Of a DNA stretch of 64,000 nucleotides, positions 19,739 through 27,463 are shown in pieces. Within the stretch, counting starts at the first letter, position 1, and each line of letters opens with the position of its first letter. Origin of the DNA: Xylophilus rhododendri (GTDB taxonomy: Bacteria > Pseudomonadota > Gammaproteobacteria > Burkholderiales > Burkholderiaceae_C); the NCBI RefSeq assembly GCF_009906855.1, contig NZ_CP047650.1, positions 3,038,001 to 3,102,000 of the forward strand, given 5' to 3'. The notes under the pieces are model-generated. The model did no database searches. It had not been told where the DNA came from and saw only the letters and a program-made list of their open reading frames with translations. The position numbers were made by a program, and so were the translations under genes.

Positions 19739-20937
19739 CAGATCATGCCGAGCATCCGGTCCAGCGAGAGCTGCAGCTTGACCTCCCGGTGCGGAATGCT
19801 GGCCGTGATCTTGAACGCGGCCAGGCTGGTGTCGCGCACCACGATCTCGCCGATCGGCATGCCCTGCCGGTTGAGCACCGCCGCCACCCGCGGCGTGGTG
19901 CCGGTGCGGCCGCGCTTGAGCACGATGCCGATCTCGTTGCTCGCCAGCTTGACGAAGGAGCCGGGCGGGTAGACACCCATGGCGGTGATCATCGAGGCGC
20001 CGGCTTCGTCGACCCGGTGTTCGTCGTCGAAATAGCTGGCGCGCATGGCGATGGCCGCCGGCATGGCCCAGCGCGAAACGCGGGGCGAGAGCCGGGCGGT
20101 GAAGATGTCGGCGCGCTCGATCAGGCGGGCGGCGCGTTCGCCGGGCGTCATGTCGGCCAGGCGGCCGGTGGGCGGCTCGTGGTGGCGGCGCACCGCTTCC
20201 AGCCACACCGGGTCGGTCACGCCGAGTTCCACCAGCAGGTCGCCCGCGCTGCTCGCATGCATGGAGATGGCGGCCATCTGCGCCTCGGTCGGCCGGTCGG
20301 GCTGCTGCACCAGGTCGTCCTGCAGCTGCGTCATGCTGATGTTCATGGTCAGCGCCGCCATGCCGGTGCTGTCGATCGCCGCCTCGTCCCACTGCAGCAC
20401 GTCGCGGCCGGACATGCCGCAGATCACCGCCACCAGCATGGCGTGGGTGCCGCTGTACATGTTCATCTCGCGCGAGGCGAAATGGATCAGGGCGAACAGG
20501 GTGGCGTCGGGCTGGCGGCGGCTGTGTTCGGTCAGCTCGCGCCAGAGGCGGCCCATTTTTTCCAGGAAACCGGGGGCCAGCGGGTTCTTCAGCAGCTGGG
20601 TGGAGCGCAGCTGCAACTCGTGCCAGTCGGGCGGGCCGGCGCGCGGCGCCTCGGGCGGGGCCGCGGGCGCGGACATGCGTGCGGTGGCGATCTCGCCGAT
20701 GGTCTTCTGGTCGCGCACCAGGCCGTCGAGCTGGCTCATGTAGGCGCGGGCCTGCTCGGGCGACTCGTCGATGTCGATGCACAGGGTGCCGGCGCGGGCC
20801 ACCAGGATGTCGAGCTGGCTTTGCGAGGCGACCACGAATCCACGCCGCGCCAGCAGGGTGCCGTCGAGGGTGTGCAGCGCGAATGCCAGGGGGCGGCCGA
20901 GCTTGATGGATTCGGGTCGTAACGGAATCAGGTTCAT
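19738..20937 (-). CDS. Degenerate HD-GYP-like protein with C-terminal PilZ-like tail
   Basis: 399 residues. The helical middle region follows the layout of HD-GYP c-di-GMP phosphodiesterases: ASREMNMYSGTHAMLVAVICG, TEAQMAAISMHASSAGDLL and VRRHHEPPTGR correspond to conserved blocks. The metal-binding HD pair expected in an ALLHDIGK-like string is replaced (GMAALTMNISM), and GYP is absent after HHE. The last ~80 residues (GSFVKLASNEIGIVLKRGRTGTTPRVAAVLN) are the usual C-terminal extension. It is therefore probably catalytically inactive, perhaps a receptor or scaffold. No signal peptide. Confidence 0.75.
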   Translation of the reverse strand: MNLIPLRPESIKLGRPLAFALHTLDGTLLARRGFVVASQSQLDILVARAGTLCIDIDESPEQARAYMSQLDGLVRDQKTIGEIATARMSAPAAPPEAPRAGPPDWHELQLRSTQLLKNPLAPGFLEKMGRLWRELTEHSRRQPDATLFALIHFASREMNMYSGTHAMLVAVICGMSGRDVLQWDEAAIDSTGMAALTMNISMTQLQDDLVQQPDRPTEAQMAAISMHASSAGDLLVELGVTDPVWLEAVRRHHEPPTGRLADMTPGERAARLIERADIFTARLSPRVSRWAMPAAIAMRASYFDDEHRVDEAGASMITAMGVYPPGSFVKLASNEIGIVLKRGRTGTTPRVAAVLNRQGMPIGEIVVRDTSLAAFKITASIPHREVKLQLSLDRMLGMI

Positions 20938-21024
20938 GCGAATCGCCGGGGTCAGCGGGCGATTATGGTGGTGTATGCCTGACGCGCGGCGCCGGTCACG
21001 CGCCCATGTTTCCGTTTTTTTACA

Positions 21025-24000
21025 TCAGCCCGCCGAATCGGCCTTGCGCCGCCGCAGCAGCCGGCCGAACCACTGGCCCAGGTCGTCCACATAGGTGAAG
21101 ACCGCCGGGATCACCAGCAGGCTCAGCACGGTGGAGGTGATCAACCCGCCGATCACCGACACCGCCATCGGCGAGCGGAAGCTCGAATCCGCGCTGCCCG
21201 CGCCGATGGCGATCGGCAGCATGCCGGCGCCCATGGCGAGGGTGGTCATGATGATGGGCCGGGCGCGCTTGTGGCAGGCGTCGAGCAGCGCGTCCCAGCG
21301 GCTCATCGGCGCGATGGCCGGATGGCCTTCGGTGGCCGGATGGCCGCGCCGCGCCAGGATGGCGTATTCCACCAGCAGGATGGAGTTCTTGGTGGCGATG
21401 CCCATCAGCATGATCAGCCCGATCAGCGAAGGCATCGAGAAGCTCTTGTGCGCCGCCAGCAGCGCCACGAAGGCGCCGCCCAGCGACAGCGGAAGCGCCG
21501 CCAGGATGGTCACCGGATGCAGGAAGTCCTTGAACAGCAGCACCAGCACCACGTAGATGCAGAGCACGCCGGTCAGCATCGCCAGGCCGAAGCTGGCGAA
21601 GAGTTCGCCCATCACCTCGGCGTCGCCCACCTCGGTCACATGCACGCCCGGCGGCAGGTTCAGCACCGAGGGCAGGGCATGCACCTGCTTGGCCGCGTCG
21701 CCCAGCTGCACGCTGGACAGCTCGATCTCGAAGTTGATGTTGCGCGCCCGGTCGTAGCGCTGGATCACCGCCGGGCCGCCGGACACCTCCAGCGTGGCCA
21801 CGTCCGACAGCAGCACCGGGCCGCGCTTGCCGGGCACCGACAGGCGCTCCAGCACGGAGAGGTCGCGCCGCGCGCTTTCATCCAGCCGCACCATGATCGG
21901 CACCTGGCGCTGCGCCAGGTTGAGCTTGGGCAGGCCGACGTCGTAGTCGCCCACGGTGGCCACACGCAGCGTCTCGGCGATGGCGGCGCTGGTCACGCCC
22001 AGGTCGGCGGCGCGGGCGAAGTCGGGCCGCACGGCGATCTCGGGCCGCACCAGGCTGGCGGAGGAGCTGATGTTGCCGAAGCCCGGCAGGGTGCGCAGGT
22101 CGCGCTCCACGGCCTGGGCGGCCGAGGCCAGGGCCTGCGGATCGTCGCCGGCCAGCACCAGCACGTATTTGTCGTTGGAGCCGCCCAGGCCCACTTTCAG
22201 GCGCACGCCGGGCAGGCTCTCCAGGGCGTCGCGGATCTGCGCCTCGATCACCTGCTTGCGCGGGCGTTCCTTGCGGGGGTCCAGCTGCACCGTGAGCGTG
22301 GCGCGCCGCACCTCGCCGGAGCTGGGCGCGGCGAAGGCATCGCCGCCGGCCGAGCCGCCGCCTATGGTTGTGTAGACGCTGCCCACATGCGCGATCCGGC
22401 CGAGCCGCTTGCGGGCTTCTTCCGCCACGGCGGTGGTCTGCGCCAGGCTGCTGCCGGGCTGCAGTTCCAGGTAGACCTGGGTCTGCGAGTTGTCGTCCGG
22501 CGGGATGAAGCCGGTGGGCAGCAACGGGATCAGCGCGATCGAGCCGACGAAGAATAGAAAGGCCATGGCCATGGTGGCCAGCCGGTGCTTCAGGCACCAG
22601 GCCACCCAGCGGCCGTAGACGGCCAGCCAGCGCGGCTCCTTTTCCTCGCCCACCAGGGGCTTGAGGATGTAGGCCGCCATCATCGGCGTCAGCACCCGGG
22701 CCACCACCAGCGAGGCGAACACGGCCAGCGCCGCGGTCCAGCCGAACTGCTTGAAGAACTTGCCGGCGATGCCGCTCATGAAGGCGGTCGGCAGGAACAC
22801 GGCGATCAGGGTGAAGGTGGTGGCGACGACCGCCAGGCCGATCTCGTCGGCCGCCTCCATGGCCGCCTGGTAAGGCGTCTTGCCCATGCGCAGGTGGCGC
22901 ACGATGTTCTCCACCTCCACGATGGCGTCGTCCACCAGGATGCCGACCACCAGCGACAGCGCCAGCAGCGTCACCACGTTGACCGAGAAGCCCAGCAGGT
23001 ACATGCCGACGAAGGCCGGGATCACCGACAGCGGCAGCGCCACCGCCGAGACCAGGGTGGCGCGGAAGTCGCGCAGGAACAGCCACACCACGATGACGGC
23101 CAGGATGGCGCCCTCGTAGAGCATGTGCATGGAGCCGTCGTATTCGTCGGCCACCGGCTGCACGAAGTTGAAGGCCTCGGTCAGGTGGATGTCGGGATGG
23201 CGTTCCTTCAGTTCGGCCAGCGCCTTCTGCACGGCCGCGCCCACTTCCACCTCGCTGGCGCCGCGGCTGCGCGAGACCTCGAAGCCGACCACCGGCTTGC
23301 CGTCCAGCAGCGCGGCGGCGCGGCGTTCGGCGAAGGTGTCGGAGACGGTCGCCATCTGGTCCAGCCGCACCCGGCGGCCGTCGCTCAGGGTCAGCTGCAG
23401 GGCGGCCAGCTCGTCGGCGCTCTGCACCGTGGCCAGGGTGCGCACCGGCTGTTCGCCGGCCCCCAGGTCGGTGCGGCCGCCGGCGCTTTCGTTCTGCACC
23501 TGGCGCAGCTGCTTGGAGACGTCGGCGGCGCTGGCGCCCAGCGACTGCATGCGGCCCGGGTCCAGCGACACGCGCACTTCGCGGGTCACGCCGCCCACCC
23601 GGTTGACCGCGCCCACGCCCGGCACGGCGAGCAGGCGGCGGGCGAGTGTGTCGTCGACGAACCAGGACAGGCCTTCCTCGTCCAGCTGGTCGGAGCTGAT
23701 GGCGAAGGCCAGCACCGGCTGCCCGGCCAGGTCGACCTTGGTGATGATCGGATCGCGCAGGTCGGCCGGCAGGTCGGCGCGCACCCGGCCGACGGCCGAA
23801 CGCACGTCGTCCACGGCTTCCTGCACACCTTTTTCCAGGACGAACTGGGCCATGATCGTCACGGTGCCGTCCTGCACCGTGGTGTTGATGTGCTTCAGGC
23901 CCTGCAGCGTGGCGATGGAGTTCTCGATCTTGCGGGCGACATCGGTCTCCAGCTGCCCCGGCGCGGCGCCCGGCAGCAGGGCGGTGACGTTGACCGTGGG

Positions 24001-24126
24001 CAGGTCGATGTCGGGGAAGTTCTGCACCTTCATCGCATTGAAGGACAGCAGGCCGGCGAAGGTGAGCAGCACGAAGAGCATCACCGCCGGAATCGGGTTC
24101 CGGATGGACCAGGCGGAAACGTTCAT
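21025..24126 (-). CDS. RND multidrug efflux permease (HAE1/AcrB-like family)
   Basis: 1033 residues, normal for the family. The protein is the inner-membrane proton-driven pump of a tripartite system. It starts NVSAWSIRNPIPAVMLFVLL, the usual first helix, and shows the porter-domain string PGAAPGQLETDVARKIE. Helix four has the proton-relay acidic pair in LVVGILVDDAIVEVENIVRH. ATTFTLIAVFLPTAFMSG and the later GIATKNSILLVEYAI repeat the pattern in the second half. The last gene of the tetR-nodT-mfp-rnd operon; its ATG overlaps the adaptor stop. Confidence 0.95.
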   Translation of the reverse strand: MNVSAWSIRNPIPAVMLFVLLTFAGLLSFNAMKVQNFPDIDLPTVNVTALLPGAAPGQLETDVARKIENSIATLQGLKHINTTVQDGTVTIMAQFVLEKGVQEAVDDVRSAVGRVRADLPADLRDPIITKVDLAGQPVLAFAISSDQLDEEGLSWFVDDTLARRLLAVPGVGAVNRVGGVTREVRVSLDPGRMQSLGASAADVSKQLRQVQNESAGGRTDLGAGEQPVRTLATVQSADELAALQLTLSDGRRVRLDQMATVSDTFAERRAAALLDGKPVVGFEVSRSRGASEVEVGAAVQKALAELKERHPDIHLTEAFNFVQPVADEYDGSMHMLYEGAILAVIVVWLFLRDFRATLVSAVALPLSVIPAFVGMYLLGFSVNVVTLLALSLVVGILVDDAIVEVENIVRHLRMGKTPYQAAMEAADEIGLAVVATTFTLIAVFLPTAFMSGIAGKFFKQFGWTAALAVFASLVVARVLTPMMAAYILKPLVGEEKEPRWLAVYGRWVAWCLKHRLATMAMAFLFFVGSIALIPLLPTGFIPPDDNSQTQVYLELQPGSSLAQTTAVAEEARKRLGRIAHVGSVYTTIGGGSAGGDAFAAPSSGEVRRATLTVQLDPRKERPRKQVIEAQIRDALESLPGVRLKVGLGGSNDKYVLVLAGDDPQALASAAQAVERDLRTLPGFGNISSSASLVRPEIAVRPDFARAADLGVTSAAIAETLRVATVGDYDVGLPKLNLAQRQVPIMVRLDESARRDLSVLERLSVPGKRGPVLLSDVATLEVSGGPAVIQRYDRARNINFEIELSSVQLGDAAKQVHALPSVLNLPPGVHVTEVGDAEVMGELFASFGLAMLTGVLCIYVVLVLLFKDFLHPVTILAALPLSLGGAFVALLAAHKSFSMPSLIGLIMLMGIATKNSILLVEYAILARRGHPATEGHPAIAPMSRWDALLDACHKRARPIIMTTLAMGAGMLPIAIGAGSADSSFRSPMAVSVIGGLITSTVLSLLVIPAVFTYVDDLGQWFGRLLRRRKADSAG

Positions 24127-25289
24127 TGCACGGTCCCGTTGTTGGCGATGCGCACCAGGTCGCGGTCGTTGAGGAAGCCTGCGCCCTGGGTCACCACGGC
24201 CTGGTTGGCTTCGAGGCCGGAGACGATCTCGATGCGCTCGCCGATGCGGCGGCCGGTCGCCACCTTGCGCTGGGCGACACGGTTGTCGGCGCCGGGGACG
24301 AAGACATAACTGAAGGCTTCACGGACCACGACGGACTGCTGGGGCACGGTCAGTGCATCGCTGGTGCCGAGCTGGAAAGTGCCTTTCGCGAACATCCCCG
24401 GAAAGACCGGCCCGCCCTGCCGCGCCTGCGTGTTCGAAGCCGGCGCGCCATAGCCGGGCTGCGCCGGCAGGTCCACGTAGACCAGCCCGTTGCGGGTCTG
24501 CGGATCGACCGTCGGCGCCAGCATGCGCACCTTGCCGTCCACCTCGGCGCCGCTGGCCGCCACGATGTGCACCGTCTGGCCCGGCTGGATGCGGCCGAGT
24601 TCGGCCGAGGTGACTTCCGCGCGCCACTCCAGCCGGCCGCGCCGCACCATGCGGAACAGCTCGGTGCCGGCGCCGACCACTGCACCCACGGTGGCGCTGC
24701 GCGAGGAGATCACGCCGCTGTCGGGCGCCAGCACCTGGGCGAAGCCCAGGCGCACCTGCTGGGCGTTGAGCACCGCCTTGGCGGCTTCCACCCGGGCCCG
24801 GGCGGTCTGCTCGGTGGTCATGTACTGGGCGATCTGCGAGCTGCTGAGCGCGCCGCTCTTGTCCAGGGTGCGGGCGCGTTCGGCGTTGGCCTTGGCATCG
24901 GCGGCGTTGGCCTCGGCCTCCAGCAGCGAGGCCTTCGACTGGGCCAGGTCGGCGCGGGGTGTGTCGTCGGCGAAGGTGGCCAGCACCTGGCCGGCGCGCA
25001 CGTTGTCGCCCACGTTGACCTTCACGTCGGTCAGCCGCAGGCCGGCGGCCTGCGAGCCGATGACCGCCTCCTGCCAGGCGGCCACGCTGCCGTTGGCCGT
25101 CAGCGCGATCGGCAGCGAACTCTTCTGCGGCAGGGCGGTGGAGACAGTGAGCGCCGGGCGCGGCGCCGGCGGCGGATCGGCCGCCTGGCTGCGGGTGACG
25201 AAGACACCGGCGGCGAACAGGACGGAGCAGGCGGCGAGCGCGGTCAGCGTGAAACGGCGGCCGAAGAGGAGGCGCTGGAGAAGAGGCAT
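24123..25289 (-). CDS. RND efflux periplasmic adaptor (membrane fusion protein)
   Basis: 388 residues from ATG 25289. An N-terminal hydrophobic segment (FTLTALAACSVLFAAGVFV) anchors or exports it. A lipoyl/biotinyl-like half (VAAWQEAVIGSQAAGLRLTDVKVNVGDNVRAGQVLATF), a helical hairpin rich in Ala/Glu and a beta-barrel region follow, as in AcrA/MexA. The stop overlaps the permease ATG by ATGA at 24123-24126. A 34-base gap separates it from the outer-membrane factor gene. Confidence 0.93.
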   Translation of the reverse strand: MPLLQRLLFGRRFTLTALAACSVLFAAGVFVTRSQAADPPPAPRPALTVSTALPQKSSLPIALTANGSVAAWQEAVIGSQAAGLRLTDVKVNVGDNVRAGQVLATFADDTPRADLAQSKASLLEAEANAADAKANAERARTLDKSGALSSSQIAQYMTTEQTARARVEAAKAVLNAQQVRLGFAQVLAPDSGVISSRSATVGAVVGAGTELFRMVRRGRLEWRAEVTSAELGRIQPGQTVHIVAASGAEVDGKVRMLAPTVDPQTRNGLVYVDLPAQPGYGAPASNTQARQGGPVFPGMFAKGTFQLGTSDALTVPQQSVVVREAFSYVFVPGADNRVAQRKVATGRRIGERIEIVSGLEANQAVVTQGAGFLNDRDLVRIANNGTVQ

Positions 25290-25323
25290 GGGATGGTCTC
25301 GAAGGCGAAAGACGAAAGAGGGC

Positions 25324-26769
25324 TCAGCGGGCTGCGGTGGACTGCGCGTCGCCCGGCGCGGGCGCGGTCGCATCCCAGCCGCCGCCGGCGGCGCGGTACA
25401 GGCCGATCCAGGCGGCCATGCGTTCGCGCCGCAGGTTGACCCGGGCGGTCTCGGCCGACAGGGCCGTGCGGCGCGAGTCCTCCAGCGTGATCAGGCTGGC
25501 CAGGCCGGCGTCGTAGCGCGCCTGGGTGCCGGCCAGCGCGCGGCGGTAGCCGTCGGCGGCGATGTCGGTCGAGGCGACGCGGTCGTCGGCCGCCTGCAGG
25601 TTGACCAGGGCTTCCTCCACCTCGCGCACCGCCTGGCGGGCCTTGGCGTGCAGCTGGGCGGCGGCTTCGTCGTAGCGCGCCTTGGCGGCCTGCACATCGG
25701 CCTTGCGGCGGCCGCCGTCGAAGAGGGGCAGCGCCAGCGCGACCGGGCCGACCTGCCAGTTGGTGAAGTCGAACGTCCGGCCGCCATAACCCAGCTGGGC
25801 GCGCGAGACCGAACCCTGCAGCGTCAGCCGCGGATAACGCGCGGCCTCGGCGCCGCCCACCTCGGCGCTGGCGGCGGCCACTTCGCGGGCGGCGGCGCGC
25901 ACGTCGGGGCGCTGCTCCAGCAGCTGGGCGGGCAGGGCGGGGATGTCGAAGGCGGCGGGCGGCGCCTCGGGCTCGGCCGCCTGGGCGATGCGGCGGCGCA
26001 GCTCGTCTTCATCCAGCGCGGTCAGGGCGACCAGGGCCTTCACGCCGACATCGCAGCTGGCGCGCTGCTGGGTGCGCCGGGCCTCGCTGTCGGCGGCGCT
26101 GCCGCGTGCCAGGGCGGCATCGGCCGGCGCCTGGAAGCCGGCTTTGGCCGACAGGTCGGACAGGCGCGCCGTCTCGCCGCGCGACTTGGCATCGGACTCG
26201 GCCACCGCCAGCAGGCGCCGGCAGTTGCGCACCGTGTCGAGCTGGTTGGCCACGTCGGCGGCCACGGCCACCCGGGCGTCGTGCCAGGAGGCGCGTGCGC
26301 CTTCGAGCCGGGCCTGGGCGGCGTCGCGGGCGGCCGCGTTGGCGCCGAACAGGTCGGCATCCCAGCTCACGCTGGGGCCGGCCTGCATCTGCGTGGCGAT
26401 GCCCAGCACCGAGGCGTTGAAGCCGCGCTGGATGCTGGCGTTGAGGTCGGCGCTGGGCAGCAGGGCGGCCTGTTTGCCGACCTCGGTGCTGCGCGCCTGC
26501 AGCAGGCGGGACTTCGCCTGCGCCAGGGTGGGGCTGGCCTCCTCGGCGGCGCCTATCAGCTCCACCAGCAGCGGGTCGTTCAGGCGCTGCCACCAGCTCT
26601 GCATGTCGGCGGTGCTGCCGCCGTGCGGCAGCTGGGCATGCCAGCCGGCGGGCGGCGTCAAAGGCGGTGCGGCGGGCGGGCGGGCGGTGGCGCAGCCGGC
26701 CAGGACGGCCGCGGCGGCGACCGCTGCCGCGAGCCGCATGGAAGAAGGCAGGGTCATGGAAAGGCTCAT
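25324..26769 (-). CDS. NodT-family outer-membrane efflux lipoprotein
   Basis: 481 residues from ATG 26769, which overlaps the tetR stop (ATGA). The signal ends in the lipobox AVLAGC, giving an N-terminally lipidated cysteine near residue 26. The remainder consists of two long helical repeats of the TolC/OprM type, with the LNDPLLVELIGAAEEASPTLAQAKSRLLQAR block and QVGPVALALPLFDGGRRKADV typical of the family. It forms the outer-membrane channel of this pump. Confidence 0.93.
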   Translation of the reverse strand: MSLSMTLPSSMRLAAAVAAAAVLAGCATARPPAAPPLTPPAGWHAQLPHGGSTADMQSWWQRLNDPLLVELIGAAEEASPTLAQAKSRLLQARSTEVGKQAALLPSADLNASIQRGFNASVLGIATQMQAGPSVSWDADLFGANAAARDAAQARLEGARASWHDARVAVAADVANQLDTVRNCRRLLAVAESDAKSRGETARLSDLSAKAGFQAPADAALARGSAADSEARRTQQRASCDVGVKALVALTALDEDELRRRIAQAAEPEAPPAAFDIPALPAQLLEQRPDVRAAAREVAAASAEVGGAEAARYPRLTLQGSVSRAQLGYGGRTFDFTNWQVGPVALALPLFDGGRRKADVQAAKARYDEAAAQLHAKARQAVREVEEALVNLQAADDRVASTDIAADGYRRALAGTQARYDAGLASLITLEDSRRTALSAETARVNLRRERMAAWIGLYRAAGGGWDATAPAPGDAQSTAAR

Positions 26770-27446
26770 GAGGAATGAGGAGGTGCGCCGTCGCGGCGCT
26801 GGCGCTCGGCCTGCACCAGCGCCAGGGCGAATTCGACGAGCCGGCTGCGCCAGGCGTCCAGCGCAGCCGGCGCGGCGAACAGACCGGGCAGGTCGGTCTC
26901 CAGACGCTCGTGCGCCACCACCAGCTGCAGGCCGAGGCCACCGATGGCGATGGCCAGGCGGTGCACGTCGTCGTCGGCCTGCGCCAGGCCGAGGGCGCGA
27001 CACAGCTCGCCGACCAGGTGGGCATGCAGGGCGGCGGTGCGCTCGCGCTTGGTACGCGACTGCTCGGTCGGCTCCAGCATTTCGCGGATGTGCAGCCGCA
27101 GCACCTGGCGCATGCGTTCGCCCTGCTTGAGCGGCTCGGTGAAGCCGGCGAAATAGCCGGCCAGCCAGTCAGCCAGCGGCTGCGGGCCGGCCGCCGGGGC
27201 GGAGGAGGTGGCGGCCGAGGCATCGACGATGCACAGCTCCTCGAAGGTCGCCCGGTACAGGCCGGCCTTGTCGCCGAAGTAGTAGCGGATGGCCGCCAGA
27301 TTGGCGCCGGCGGCTTCGGCCAGCGCCCGGGTGGAGGTGCGGGCGAAACCGAGTTCGGAAAACAGCCTGAGGGCACAGCCGAGCAGGCGGGCCCGGGTGT
27401 CGGGCACGGTTTCGGCGGAGGGGGGTGGAGGACGCGGAGCCGGCAT
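26766..27446 (-). CDS. TetR-family repressor of the efflux operon
   Basis: 226 residues. The N-terminal helix-turn-helix is seen at about residues 17-63 (DTRARLLGCALRLFSELGFARTSTRALAEAAGANLAAIRYYFGDKAGLYRATF). The ligand-binding C-terminal domain resembles the CerR/DUF1956 type. It is the first gene of the four-gene operon, and a perfect inverted repeat lies 19-42 bases before its start, indicating autorepression. A strong candidate for drug- or lipid-responsive control, the ligand being unknown. Confidence 0.92.
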   Translation of the reverse strand: MPAPRPPPPSAETVPDTRARLLGCALRLFSELGFARTSTRALAEAAGANLAAIRYYFGDKAGLYRATFEELCIVDASAATSSAPAAGPQPLADWLAGYFAGFTEPLKQGERMRQVLRLHIREMLEPTEQSRTKRERTAALHAHLVGELCRALGLAQADDDVHRLAIAIGGLGLQLVVAHERLETDLPGLFAAPAALDAWRSRLVEFALALVQAERQRRDGAPPHSS

Positions 27447-27463
27447 GGGCCGGCATTAGACCA

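Noticed and set aside
24490..26778. Open frame of over 700 codons opposite the efflux adaptor and outer-membrane factor genes
   Set aside because: Composition artefact: Arg/Ala/Ser-rich without domains, opposite two well-supported genes.
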